Notes: generated by a model from the sequence alone, not told the origin. A DNA stretch of 63,678 nt from an uncultured Oscillospiraceae bacterium (GCA_905198295.1 CAJKBW010000001.1:1-63678); one strand, 5' to 3'. Counted from the first letter of the stretch, positions 25,074-33,780 are shown. Made by a program: numbers and translations.

Positions 25074-28071
25074 GGCTGTCTTCTCCTGTTACGGGCGGAT
25101 CCGCAGGCGGTTCTCCTGGCGGCTCCGGCGGTGCCTGCCCAGCAGGCGGTTCATCCAGCGGAAATTCCGCCCAGCTCGCCGGGATTTCTTCTGGCGCGGC
25201 GGTCGGGATCCAGAGTGCTTCACCGGCCGTTTCCGCCGCAAAAAGCCGTTTTTCGGCGCGCCGGCGCCGGCCGTGCACCAGCACCAGGATAAAGGCGGCC
25301 AGGCTGATCACACTGAGCACCGCGCCGAGCAGCAGCCCGCGCGGACGATAGGTAAATTCCACCTCGTGATCGCCCGCCGGCAGCGCCAGCGCGAGCATAC
25401 CTTCACGGGCGACCGCCTCGGTCTGAACCCGTTCGCCGTCCACCTTGACCTGCCAACCCGCGTCATACGGGATGGTGGTAAACAACAGGCCGTCTTCGGG
25501 CGCATGGACGGTGCCGAGGATATGCGAATCGGTCATAGAGGTAATCTCCAGACCGTTTTGGGCAAGCTTGCCGATCCCCTCGGTGAACACCTCGTCGTCC
25601 ATCGTCACGACGTAAATGTTGCCGGAGCTGCCGCCTTCGACAGTGATCTGTGCGCTGACCGCATCCCCTTCGCCTAGGGTGCCTGCGTCGATGACATAGG
25701 GCTCATACGGCGTCACGCTGAACGACTGCTTGCCGTAGCTGACCCGGATGCTCTTTGCCGCCCGGCAGTCCACATAGATGTACACCTGACCCGGCTCACG
25801 GATGCGCACGGTAAAATTCGCCGTTTTGGTTTCGCCGCCCGGATTGATGGTAAAGGCGGTATCGGTGCTGCCGGCAAAGGCGATCGACTGGCTGTCGGGG
25901 TCGATCTCCACCTTCTGGAACCGGTAGACTGGCCGTGAAGCCGCGTCGATGCCGGTCATCGTGCCGAACAGCGTGTTGACCGACTGAATCGGGTTGTAGT
26001 AGGCGTAAGTCCAGTCACGCACCGCCGAAGAAGTGAAATACCCAAGCGGCAGCGCGTAGGGGTTTTCATAGATATGATAGGTGGTATCCCCGGTGGTGAC
26101 GCTGTCCACCAGATTCAGCTGCGGATGGTTGTTCAGCACCTGATTGAACACCAGATACCGGATGCCCAGCAGCGAATCGGTCGCCGGCACAAAGCTGTGG
26201 TACAGATAGCTGTTGACGCCGTTGATCGCGTACCCGAGATCCCCCATAAATTTGGTGGTGCTGTAATTATTACTCGAAGCGAAGGTGGTGATGCCCGGAT
26301 AATCAAACAACGCGGTATCCACGCAGGTGCGCCGCGGCAGCAGCTCCATACGGTAGAACGCGCTGCCGTTTTCCTGCTCATCGATTTCTTTGGCCCGTCC
26401 GATCGCAGCGCGGATCGCCCCGACCGTCTCGTTGTCTACGTAGTTTTTGTGCAGCGTATAATGCTCCTGCGAATCGAGTTTGCGGAAGGTAGCACCCGCC
26501 CCGAAGGTCATCTCTGCCGTCACCACCAGCAGCAGCAGGCAGCTCGCCGCGCGCACCGCCAGCTTGCGGTGGGCGGCCAGCAGGCACACCAGCGCATAAA
26601 TGACCACCAGCAGCAGGCTGACATAAATGCTCTTGAAGGACAGCTCTTCCCCAACCTGCTCCGCAATAACGAGATACGCGGCCACACAGGCCAGTGCGCC
26701 GCCGATCTGCCGCGCCCGGATCTGCCGGATGTGCCGCAAAGTCTCAAATGCGACCAGCAGCAGCGCAAAGCAGAACACAAAAGAGAAGCGGTAGGGCAGG
26801 TCGTTGGGCGAGTGCATGCCGTGCCACATAAGGTTGGGCAAATTGAGCACCATGCTCATCCCCAGCACGCCGAGCAGGCCGCCGTAAGCGAGCCGGCGGC
26901 GAAGCGGGATTTCCCGCATAGTGAGGAATACCGGCAGCAGCAGCACCGGCAGCAGACCGCAGTAAAGGTTCGGCAGGTTGCCGGAACGGATGGTGGGCGC
27001 GACGCCGTAAAGCTGCTGGCCGAGCAGGCCAAACATATTGAACAGGTTGTCGAGCTGCGGCAGCTTTTCCCCCGCCGCGGAGGTCTGCCCAAGCGCGAGA
27101 TATACCGGCACCAGCAGGAACATCGCCAAACCGCCGCCCATCAGCGACCCGGCCGCAAACCGTCCAAAGCTGCGCGCGCGCCGGCCTGCACTGCGGCGCT
27201 GCCGGAAAAAGTACACCAGATAGTACAGCACCAGAAACAGGCAGACCATGAAGCCGATGTAGTAGTTGGCATACAGCGTGTAGGCCAGCGACAACACATA
27301 GACACCGTATTTCCCGGTACGCATCAGCCGCTCGAAGCCGAGCACCACCAGCGGCAGCATCATCACGCCGTCAAGCCACATCACATTCCAGGAATAGGCG
27401 AGCACATACATCATCATGCCGTACATCACCGCCGCCGCGGCCACCGCCGCATTGCGCACCCGGTAAATATACTGCACACACGCGGCAAACAGCGCCGCTG
27501 TCAGGGCGTTTTTGATCAGCGTGATGACAAGGATGCCCTCCGGCAGCAGGCTTTCCGGGAAAATAAGCAGCAGCAGGTTCAGCGGACTGGCCAGATAATA
27601 GCCGAAGATCGGCAGCATGCTTGTGCCGATGCCGATATGGAAATTGTACAGCGGATCACCGCCGCCGAGCAGTGTCTCCCGCAGCTGCGCGAGCAGCGGC
27701 GCGTACTGGTGGTGCATGTCCACGATCATCCCGGTCTTACCATCCGCGCCGCCGACCGGCCACATCCCCAGATAGGTGTAGCCGATCACCAAACCGATCA
27801 GCGTCAGGACGCCGGCCGTCACCGGATAATACCACACGCCGCGGCGGGTGCGCTGCGCGGGATGACGTCCTTTGAGCGTCTCAAACAGCCAGCCGGTGAA
27901 CAGCGCCGACAGCAGGCCCGCAAGGCTGAGAATATAGACCCAGCGCTGGAGCACATTGGTGATGCTGATCCACTTGCTCACGTAAAACAGCGGCGTGAGC
28001 AGCAGTACACCCAGCACAAAAACCAGCGCCATCAGCACGATGCGCACAGCGTCAATCCGTTTGTTTTCCAA
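25060..28071 (-). CDS. yfhO: YfhO family membrane glycosyltransferase
   Basis: About 1003 residues with roughly a dozen membrane helices in the first half, a large extracytoplasmic domain (from about residue 540) and a final helix near 935 before a Pro/Glu-rich tail. The region DMHHQYAPLLAQLRETL and the early loop GGGDPLYNFHIGIGTSMLPI are typical of YfhO. In Bacillus and Listeria, YfhO-type proteins move sugars from a polyprenyl-phosphate carrier to teichoic acid outside the cell. The TTG at 28071 is preferred as start because AGGGG lies nine bases before it; the frame is open to 28080. Confidence 0.88.
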   Translation of the reverse strand: MENKRIDAVRIVLMALVFVLGVLLLTPLFYVSKWISITNVLQRWVYILSLAGLLSALFTGWLFETLKGRHPAQRTRRGVWYYPVTAGVLTLIGLVIGYTYLGMWPVGGADGKTGMIVDMHHQYAPLLAQLRETLLGGGDPLYNFHIGIGTSMLPIFGYYLASPLNLLLLIFPESLLPEGILVITLIKNALTAALFAACVQYIYRVRNAAVAAAAVMYGMMMYVLAYSWNVMWLDGVMMLPLVVLGFERLMRTGKYGVYVLSLAYTLYANYYIGFMVCLFLVLYYLVYFFRQRRSAGRRARSFGRFAAGSLMGGGLAMFLLVPVYLALGQTSAAGEKLPQLDNLFNMFGLLGQQLYGVAPTIRSGNLPNLYCGLLPVLLLPVFLTMREIPLRRRLAYGGLLGVLGMSMVLNLPNLMWHGMHSPNDLPYRFSFVFCFALLLVAFETLRHIRQIRARQIGGALACVAAYLVIAEQVGEELSFKSIYVSLLLVVIYALVCLLAAHRKLAVRAASCLLLLVVTAEMTFGAGATFRKLDSQEHYTLHKNYVDNETVGAIRAAIGRAKEIDEQENGSAFYRMELLPRRTCVDTALFDYPGITTFASSNNYSTTKFMGDLGYAINGVNSYLYHSFVPATDSLLGIRYLVFNQVLNNHPQLNLVDSVTTGDTTYHIYENPYALPLGYFTSSAVRDWTYAYYNPIQSVNTLFGTMTGIDAASRPVYRFQKVEIDPDSQSIAFAGSTDTAFTINPGGETKTANFTVRIREPGQVYIYVDCRAAKSIRVSYGKQSFSVTPYEPYVIDAGTLGEGDAVSAQITVEGGSSGNIYVVTMDDEVFTEGIGKLAQNGLEITSMTDSHILGTVHAPEDGLLFTTIPYDAGWQVKVDGERVQTEAVAREGMLALALPAGDHEVEFTYRPRGLLLGAVLSVISLAAFILVLVHGRRRRAEKRLFAAETAGEALWIPTAAPEEIPASWAEFPLDEPPAGQAPPEPPGEPPADPPVTGEDSHAGP

Positions 28072-28352
28072 TAGCAACAACCCCTATTTCTTTCGCATTC
28101 GCCGGGAGATCTTGGGGGAAACCGGATCCGTCTGCACACCGGCTCGGCACGAGTCGACTCCCGGGGAAGACGGAAAAATTCAGGAGAACCTAAGGATAAA
28201 GAGCAAGTGGATGCGGTAATGTGCCATATAACCGGCAAAGTCCTGCAAACGGCTTAACCCACACCCCCGCAACTTATTTTTGGGGGGTCGGATACGGTCA
28301 GTTCCTGCCGCGGGCGCCGGCGCCCGCGTGCAGTGCGGGCAAAGTTAGACTT

Positions 28353-28381
28353 ATTATACCATGCTTTGTCCGACCGGGCAA
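28353..28381 (-). promoter_or_regulatory. Promoter of the yfhO operon
   Basis: Minus-strand TTGCCC (28376-28381), 17-base spacer, TATAAT (28353-28358). It leaves a leader of about 270 bases before the yfhO start, which includes a GC palindrome (CGGGCGCCGGCGCCCG near 28310). I recognise no riboswitch in it and see no gene in the 28081-28469 gap. Confidence 0.65.
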
Positions 28382-28469
28382 CCATAAAACCGCCCCACCC
28401 CTCTGTACACCGCCCGCCGGATGTGATAGGATTAGGGAAAGAGAATATCCGGAGAAGGGAAGGAAAACG

Positions 28470-29021
28470 ATGCAGGATGCAATACGGCTGCCGGACTGGC
28501 TGACTGCACAGGAAGCGCAGGAGATCGGCCTTTGGGAGTATGGCCTGCTGCCGACCGAAAAAATCCTGTTTTCAGAGGAAGTGCGCGCGCTTTGCCGGGA
28601 TAACGTCTGCGAACGCTACGGCACCTCATGGGCCTGTCCGCCGGCGGTTGGTACGGTGGAGGAATGCCGGGCCAAATGCCTTGCTTATCCGAACATTCTG
28701 GTATTCAGCGCCAAATACGACCTGGAGGACAGCTTTGATTTTGAGGGGATGCAGGCGGGTATGCGAGCGTTCAAGACCGTCTGTACCCGTCTGGACGAAA
28801 CCGCACAAAAGCATCTTTCCCGGTTTATGCTGCTGAGCAACGAGAGCTGCGGCCGATGCGAAAAATGCACCTACCCGGACGCGCCCTGCCGCTTCCCCGA
28901 TCAGCTGTACCCCGCCATTGAGGGTCATGGCATCCTGGTCAATCTTCTGGCGGCACGTGCCGGCATCCGGTATATCAACGGTCCCGACACCGTGACTTAT
29001 TTCGGTGGACTGTTCTTCTGA
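28470..29021 (+). CDS. DUF2284 putative metal-binding protein
   Basis: 183 residues. Cysteine motifs CERYGTSWACPP and SCGRCEKCTYPDAPCRFPD are characteristic of DUF2284, a family thought to bind a metal or iron-sulfur centre with no defined reaction. GAAGGGAAGG sits six bases before the ATG at 28470. The gene is followed after 37 bases by the methyltransferase gene on the same strand and may be co-transcribed. Confidence 0.85.
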   Translation: MQDAIRLPDWLTAQEAQEIGLWEYGLLPTEKILFSEEVRALCRDNVCERYGTSWACPPAVGTVEECRAKCLAYPNILVFSAKYDLEDSFDFEGMQAGMRAFKTVCTRLDETAQKHLSRFMLLSNESCGRCEKCTYPDAPCRFPDQLYPAIEGHGILVNLLAARAGIRYINGPDTVTYFGGLFF

Positions 29022-29058
29022 GTAACCGAACCCTATCCATCCCACAGGAGGCAATGTG

Positions 29059-30456
29059 ATGGCCGATACTGTTTCTTCCCGCCTGCCCGAAGTCTTCCGG
29101 AAGCGGATGCACGCGCTGCTTGGCGTCGATTATGCTGCGTTCCTGGCCGGCTACGACCGGCCGCTGTCCCGCGGGCTGCGGGTCAATACCCTGAAAGTTT
29201 CTGCCGAGCGACTGCGTTTGCTTTTTCCGCTGCCGCTGACACCGGTACCATTTTCGCCGGACGGCTTCGCGGTGCCGCCGGATTTTAAGGCTGGCACGGA
29301 TCCGCTGCACCACGCCGGCGCGTATTATATGCAGGAACCGTCCGCCATGTCGGCGGTAACGGTGCTTTCGCCGCAGCCGGGGGAACGGGTGCTCGACCTC
29401 TGTGCTGCTCCCGGCGGCAAGTCCACCCAGATAGCAGCAGCGCTCGGTGGGCGCGGCCTACTGTGGAGCAACGAGTACGTCCGCTCCCGCGCACAGGTTC
29501 TGCTGCAGAACCTCGAGCGCTGCGGCGTGACCAATGCGGTGGTCTCCAGCACCGATGCGCATACCCTCGCCGAAGGGCTGCCCGGCTGGTTCGACGCAGT
29601 GCTGGTGGACGCGCCGTGTTCCGGGGAAGGCATGTTCCGCAAGGAACCGGCAGCGCTCGCGCAGTGGAGTGAGGACAATATCCGGCTGTGTGCCGCGCGG
29701 CAGCAGGATATTCTCGATGCGGCCGCCGAGCTGGTGCGTCCCGGCGGGCGGCTGGTATATTCCACCTGCACCTTTGCTCCGGAGGAAAACGAATGCCGGA
29801 TCGCTGCTTTTCTGATGGATCATCCCGCGTTCACGCTTGAGGACTGCGCCGCACCGTTCGGACGGCCGGCCTTTGCCTTTGATCGGGTATCGGCTTTTGC
29901 GAAAGAGATTTCATGCCATGCCGATCTCACCCTCTGCCGGCGTATCCTGCCGGATGACGGTGGGGAAGGACACTTCATCGCCCGCCTGCGCCGCGCAGAC
30001 GACGGATATCCGGGAGCCGCTGCGGATTATGTATATCCCAAACCGGATACTTATTGTAAAATGACAGAAGAATTATACGCACAGTGCTTTACCGATATCC
30101 CGCAAGGGCGGCTTGTCCTTAACCGTGAGCAGGTGCGCCTGCTGCCGGAGGGACTGCCGCGACTGCAGGGACTCGGCGTGCTCGCGGCCGGCACCACAGC
30201 GGCGGAGGTGTGCCGGAATCGGGTGGAACCCTGCCACGCCGTGTTTATGGCGCATCGGCCGGAACACTGCCGCAGCCTGCTTTCACTGCCGCCGGAGGAT
30301 CCCGCGACTGAGCGGTTTCTGCGCGGCGAAACCCTCAGCGCTCCCAACGCCTTCGGGTGGACCGCCGCTGCAGTCGGCGGGGTGGTTATGGGTTTCGGTA
30401 AGGCCTCCGGCGGGGTACTCAAAAACCGTTATCCCAAGGGGCTGCGTCTGCGGTAA
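29059..30456 (+). CDS. rsmF: 16S rRNA m5C methyltransferase, RsmF/YebU-like
   Basis: 465 residues of the NOL1/NOP2/Sun family. Seen: N-terminal RGLRVNTLK, SAM-binding VLDLCAAPGGKSTQIA, and the two catalytic cysteines in VDAPCSGEGMFRKEP and YSTCTFAPEENE. A C-terminal RsmF-type domain with a PUA-like end follows. It methylates a cytosine C5 in ribosomal RNA; the exact position is not visible from sequence. AGGAGG lies seven bases before the ATG at 29059. Confidence 0.92.
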   Translation: MADTVSSRLPEVFRKRMHALLGVDYAAFLAGYDRPLSRGLRVNTLKVSAERLRLLFPLPLTPVPFSPDGFAVPPDFKAGTDPLHHAGAYYMQEPSAMSAVTVLSPQPGERVLDLCAAPGGKSTQIAAALGGRGLLWSNEYVRSRAQVLLQNLERCGVTNAVVSSTDAHTLAEGLPGWFDAVLVDAPCSGEGMFRKEPAALAQWSEDNIRLCAARQQDILDAAAELVRPGGRLVYSTCTFAPEENECRIAAFLMDHPAFTLEDCAAPFGRPAFAFDRVSAFAKEISCHADLTLCRRILPDDGGEGHFIARLRRADDGYPGAAADYVYPKPDTYCKMTEELYAQCFTDIPQGRLVLNREQVRLLPEGLPRLQGLGVLAAGTTAAEVCRNRVEPCHAVFMAHRPEHCRSLLSLPPEDPATERFLRGETLSAPNAFGWTAAAVGGVVMGFGKASGGVLKNRYPKGLRLR

Positions 30457-30470
30457 ACACATCTGACAGC

Positions 30471-30510
30471 AAAAAGCGGACCGAAAGCTTGGGCTTTCGG
30501 TCCGCTTTTT
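30471..30510. terminator. Bidirectional terminator between rsmF and yebC
   Basis: A perfect 18-base stem (AAAAAGCGGACCGAAAGC with its complement) and loop TTGG, ending in T runs on both strands. Confidence 0.92.
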
Positions 30511-30517
30511 ATTTTCT

Positions 30518-31264
30518 TCAGTCTTCGTCCTCGTCGTCGGGTCGCTCCCAGTTGTGCCAGACGTTCTGGACGTCGTCGTTATCCTCGAGCATTTCCAGCA
30601 GCTTCTCCATTTTCGCCACCTGGTCGGGATCGTCGATCGCAGTATAAACATCCGGCACCTGCTCGATTTCCGCCGAAACGAACGAATAGCCCTTGGCCTC
30701 CAGATCATCGCGCACGCCGGAAAAATCATCCGGTTCGGTGGTGATCTCGAATACGTCGCCGTCGGTGGAGAAATCCGCCGCCCCCGCTTCGAGCGCATCC
30801 TCCATCACCTTGTCCTCATCAAGGCCTTCCGCCTCGATCGCCAGGATGCCTTTCTGATGGAACATGAAGCCCACGCAACCGGTCTGGCCGAGATTCCCGC
30901 CGTATTTATCAAAATAATGCCGCATATCTGCCGCCGTGCGGTTGCGGTTGTCGGTGAGCGTCTCGACGATTACGGCGATGCCGTTGGGACCATAGCCCTC
31001 GTACTGCAGCGCTTCGTAGTTGTCGGCATTGCCGTCGCCGGCGGCCTTTTTGATGATGCGCTCGATGTTGTCGTTGGGCACGTTGTTAGCCTTTGCCTTG
31101 GCGATGGCGTCCTTCAGCTTGGAGTTCGACGCCGGGTCAGCGCTGCCGCCCTCTTTGACCGCCACCGCAATCTCACGGCCCATTTTGGTAAAAATCTTGG
31201 CCTTCTGCCCGTCGGTTTTTTCCTTCTTGCGTTTAATATTGTTCCACTTTGAATGTCCGGACAT
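30518..31264 (-). CDS. yebC: YebC/PmpR/TACO1 family protein
   Basis: 248 residues beginning MSGHSKWNNIKRKKEK, the invariant YebC start, with GREIAVAVKEGG and GPNGIAVIVETLTDNRNRT. The family has been described as transcriptional regulators and, more recently, as ribosome-associated factors that ease translation of poly-proline stretches. The ATG at 31264 follows GAGGG by eight bases. Confidence 0.95.
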   Translation of the reverse strand: MSGHSKWNNIKRKKEKTDGQKAKIFTKMGREIAVAVKEGGSADPASNSKLKDAIAKAKANNVPNDNIERIIKKAAGDGNADNYEALQYEGYGPNGIAVIVETLTDNRNRTAADMRHYFDKYGGNLGQTGCVGFMFHQKGILAIEAEGLDEDKVMEDALEAGAADFSTDGDVFEITTEPDDFSGVRDDLEAKGYSFVSAEIEQVPDVYTAIDDPDQVAKMEKLLEMLEDNDDVQNVWHNWERPDDEDED

Positions 31265-31326
31265 GGTCTGTACCCTCACTATCGCATAATATAAGCCGGT
31301 TTGCCGGCAAAATCTCCAATGTTTTG

Positions 31327-31355
31327 ATTATACCATCCCGCCGGAAATATTGCAA
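31327..31355 (-). promoter_or_regulatory. Promoter of yebC
   Basis: Minus-strand TTGCAA (31350-31355), 17-base spacer, TATAAT (31327-31332), about 60 bases before yebC. Confidence 0.8.
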
Positions 31356-31426
31356 GAGGGGCGATAAAGTGTATCTCTTCAAAAGTGGAGGCGTACAATA
31401 GTGGGTGTGTTTTTTGTAAAAGAAGG

Positions 31427-31455
31427 TTGCAATTCTTCGCCAGACACTATATAAT
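31427..31455 (+). promoter_or_regulatory. Promoter of the native tRNA-Leu locus
   Basis: TTGCAA (31427-31432), 17-base spacer and perfect TATAAT (31450-31455), ending 12 bases before a tRNA-Leu 5' half. Transcription from here could read into the intact tRNA-Leu 190 bases further on. Confidence 0.8.
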
Positions 31456-31466
31456 AGAGGGTACAT

Positions 31467-31509
31467 GCCGGTGTGATGGAATTGGCAGACGTAGTGGACT
31501 CAAAATCTG
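31467..31509 (+). pseudogene. 5' half of tRNA-Leu, cut at the anticodon arm
   Basis: GCCGGTGTG followed by GGAATTGGCAGACG and GACTCAAAATCTG match a tRNA-Leu from its 5' end through the anticodon. After 31509 no variable arm, T arm or acceptor 3' strand follows. It differs from the intact copy (31657) in the D arm and the 5' anticodon stem, so it is not a simple duplication of it. It is best read as the chromosomal tRNA gene interrupted by integration. Confidence 0.75.
31497..31509 (+). repeat. Candidate attachment core, left copy
   Basis: GACTCAAAATCTG is identical to 31687-31699 in the intact tRNA-Leu and marks the point where the truncated tRNA copy diverges. Inferred recombination core of the adjacent integrase system. 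Confidence 0.45.
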
Positions 31510-31536
31510 CAACGCCGTTTCACGCCGCAGCAGCGT

Positions 31537-31611
31537 AAACCCTTGACGTATCAAGGCTTTTGACAACTGAATACAGCATATGGTCTTTATGTCCCTCCTC
31601 GATGTCCCTCC
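31537..31611 (-). repeat. Inverted copy of the integrase-side end repeats
   Basis: Contains AAACCCTTG-N6-CAAGG (31537 onward) and two copies of ATGTCCCTCC (31589-31598, 31602-31611). Both motifs recur in opposite orientation right of the intact tRNA: AAGTCCTTG-N5-CAAGGGTT at 31760-31782, and GGAGGGACAT at 31861-31870 and 31872-31881. They look like arm-type integrase sites on both flanks. Confidence 0.5.
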
Positions 31612-31656
31612 GATTTCTCAGAAAGTTCATCGGGAGTAAGATGTAAAAATACAAAC

Positions 31657-31740
31657 GCCGGTGTGTCGGAATTGGCAGACGAGACAGACTCAAAATCTGT
31701 TATCCGCAAGGGTGTGTGGGTTCGAGTCCCACCACCGGCA
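31657..31740 (+). tRNA. tRNA-Leu (anticodon CAA)
   Basis: 84 bases, with the CCA encoded at 31741-31743. Acceptor stem GCCGGTG/CACCGGC, D-loop AATTGGCAGA, anticodon stem ACAGA/TCTGT with loop CTCAAAA giving anticodon CAA, a long variable arm, and T loop in GGGTTCGAGTCCC. All stems pair within this copy. Confidence 0.95.
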
Positions 31741-31860
31741 CCAAACTCGGCAGCTCGAAAAGTCCTTGTATTGCAAGGGTTTTCGGGCTGTTCTTTTTTG
31801 TCCTGCCCATTTTTCACATGAATTGCGCAACAGCAAATTCACCATTTTTCTGGAAAAACA

Positions 31861-31881
31861 GGAGGGACATCGGAGGGACAT
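31861..31881 (+). repeat. Direct repeats GGAGGGACAT x2, candidate integrase arm sites
   Basis: Two copies 11 bases apart, seven bases beyond the integrase stop codon, between tRNA-Leu and int. The same decamer pair occurs inverted at 31589-31611. Confidence 0.5.
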
Positions 31882-31887
31882 TAGCAT

Positions 31888-33081
31888 TCAGGCTGAGGGA
31901 TACACCCCCATAATTGCGTTTGCAGAAGCAACCTTTGAAGTGAAATCCAAGTGGGTGTAAATATTGCTCGTGGTTGAAATATCACTATGGCCCAACCACT
32001 CTTGAATTTCTTTCAGACTGACTCCATTCGCATATAAAAGACTTGCGCAACTATGCCGCAGATCATGAAAGCGTATTTTCCGCAGCCCATGCTTTTCAAG
32101 AAAAATCGGAAAATGCTGTGTGATGTAACCCGGCTTAATCCGGTCGCCCATTTCATTTACATAGATATAGTCACGGTATTTCTGGCAGTAAGAACGTCCG
32201 CAGAGCTTTCGATTCATTTCCTGTTGCGCTTTCATCCGAAGCAGGAGTTCTTCAAACGGCGGGACAAGCGGCAAGGTGCGATGACTGGATTTGGTTTTTG
32301 TTCTGTCCTTTTCAATTATCCTGCTTTTGCCGTCTATGCACACCTGTGTGACTGTATGGCTGATCGTGATGGTCTTTTTCTTAAAATCAATAGCGCTCCA
32401 TTTTAGTCCCACAACTTCGCTGCGGCGTAAACCATAAAACGCACCCAAAATAACCCCAAACTCAATCGGGTCTCCTTTTGTGAGTTCAAACAACTTGTTC
32501 AGTTCTTCCTCATTGTAAATACTTCCGACGAATTTTTCTTTCTTCGGGCGCTCAATTCTGTCAGCAGGATTTGTATCAATCAAGCCGAGCTTAAACGCAT
32601 GCTGCAGAGCCTTGCGGATATTAGCATGCCGGTGAATAACCGTGTTGGCAGATACGCCATTTTCATTCATTTCATAGGCGTAATAGTCCTGGATGTGTTT
32701 TGGTGTGACTTCGACGAGCGCTAATCCGGGATGATGTTCATCGAAATACGGTATAATTTTGTTTTTAACAGCAAAAGAGTATGCGCCATATGTGCTTATC
32801 TCCACATTCTTTTTCGTCATTTCCAGCCAATCCAGAAGAAACGCTGTAAAGGCAATTTCGCCGCAAGGATCAGGGTCTGTTTCTACGGTTAGTGCTTTTG
32901 CCGCCAGTTCCGCCTCTTTGGCCTCGCGTGCCTCTCTAAGCATCTTCTCAGCACGTTTCTTATTTCCCTTTACAGGAAGTCCTGTCGATTTCGACGGAGT
33001 TTGCCGTTTCCCACGTTCATCTGTATAGCTCAATACAATATGATAATAGCCTCTTTTTTCTCGCAGATGTCCTGCTACCAT
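31888..33081 (-). CDS. int: Tyrosine-type site-specific integrase of an integrative element
   Basis: 397 residues: N-terminal AP2-like arm-binding domain (REKRGYYHIVLSYTDERGKR), core-binding SAM-like domain and a C-terminal catalytic domain. Catalytic residues: Arg in GAFYGLRRSEVVGLKW, HDLRHSCASLL, GHSDISTTSNIYTHLD with the final Tyr. It would integrate or excise the element at the neighbouring tRNA-Leu. AAAGGAGG lies seven bases before the ATG. It is transcribed toward the tRNA, as typical of ICE and phage ends. Confidence 0.95.
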   Translation of the reverse strand: MVAGHLREKRGYYHIVLSYTDERGKRQTPSKSTGLPVKGNKKRAEKMLREAREAKEAELAAKALTVETDPDPCGEIAFTAFLLDWLEMTKKNVEISTYGAYSFAVKNKIIPYFDEHHPGLALVEVTPKHIQDYYAYEMNENGVSANTVIHRHANIRKALQHAFKLGLIDTNPADRIERPKKEKFVGSIYNEEELNKLFELTKGDPIEFGVILGAFYGLRRSEVVGLKWSAIDFKKKTITISHTVTQVCIDGKSRIIEKDRTKTKSSHRTLPLVPPFEELLLRMKAQQEMNRKLCGRSYCQKYRDYIYVNEMGDRIKPGYITQHFPIFLEKHGLRKIRFHDLRHSCASLLYANGVSLKEIQEWLGHSDISTTSNIYTHLDFTSKVASANAIMGVYPSA

Positions 33082-33181
33082 AATAAAACCTCCTTTGATT
33101 GGTGCAGTGCATATTCACCTGCCATTGACAGTTAAGAGTATAGCAAAGTATATTTCAAATGACAAATGTGCGCACAATATT

Positions 33182-33400
33182 TCACGCATGGGATTTTTCT
33201 ACGATTTCCAGATATGCCAAAATATTTATTTTGGGTATGCAATATCGCTTTCCTATAATCATACCTTTAATACGTCCGGATTTCAGTAAACGATAGGCCG
33301 TTTTCACGCAAATACCACCAAGCATTTCACACATCTGTTCAACTGTAACCACGTCGGGGTATTCCGGAAAGAATAGCTTATAGGCTTCATTTGTTTTCAT
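33182..33400 (-). CDS. Excisionase-like helix-turn-helix protein
   Basis: 72 residues with a MerR/excisionase-type HTH: VVTVEQMCEMLGGICVKTAY then RLLKSGRIKGMIIGKRYCIP. Such small proteins next to a tyrosine integrase usually steer it toward excision. Its ATG is six bases after the stop of the toxin gene, and its ribosome site AGGTGA contains that stop codon, so translation is probably coupled. The 100-base gap to int holds no gene. Confidence 0.75.
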   Translation of the reverse strand: MKTNEAYKLFFPEYPDVVTVEQMCEMLGGICVKTAYRLLKSGRIKGMIIGKRYCIPKINILAYLEIVEKSHA

Positions 33401-33406
33401 AAATCA

Positions 33407-33757
33407 TCACCTAATAGCCACACTGATTGCCAGTGCGCGATTCAGGGCCGGCATGATTGTATCGGCCAGCTTGCCGGCATGACGTTCCAGTCGTCTTTTA
33501 TCAATGGTGCGGAGCTGCTCCAAAAGGACGATAGATGGCCGCCCAAGCCCCGATGTTTCGTCGATATATACATGCGTGGGTAATTTCGCTTTGGCGCCTG
33601 TGCGGCTTGTCATGGACGCTACAATAACGGTAGGACTAAACTTGTTGCCCGTGTTGTTCTGAATGATGACAACCGGGCGGTAACCCGCCTGCTCTGAACC
33701 GATCCCCTCTCCCAAGTCGGCGTAATATATGTCCCCGCGCTGATATATTCTGTTCAT
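33407..33757 (-). CDS. PemK/MazF family endoribonuclease toxin
   Basis: 116 residues: RGDIYYADLGEGIGSEQAGY, RPVVIIQNN, TVIVASMTSRTGAKAKLPTH and LEQLRTIDKRRL are all PemK/MazF signatures. Members cut mRNA at short sequences. There is no adjacent MazE-like antitoxin on either side. GGGGAGG sits seven bases before the ATG. The gene is first in a toxin-xis(-int) transcript of the element. Confidence 0.88.
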   Translation of the reverse strand: MNRIYQRGDIYYADLGEGIGSEQAGYRPVVIIQNNTGNKFSPTVIVASMTSRTGAKAKLPTHVYIDETSGLGRPSIVLLEQLRTIDKRRLERHAGKLADTIMPALNRALAISVAIR

Positions 33758-33780
33758 GGATAGACCTCCCCGACAAATTT

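Noticed and set aside
26074..28074. 666-codon plus-strand frame
   Set aside because: Antisense to yfhO in a GC-rich gene; Gln/His/Arg-rich low-quality composition and no recognisable domain.
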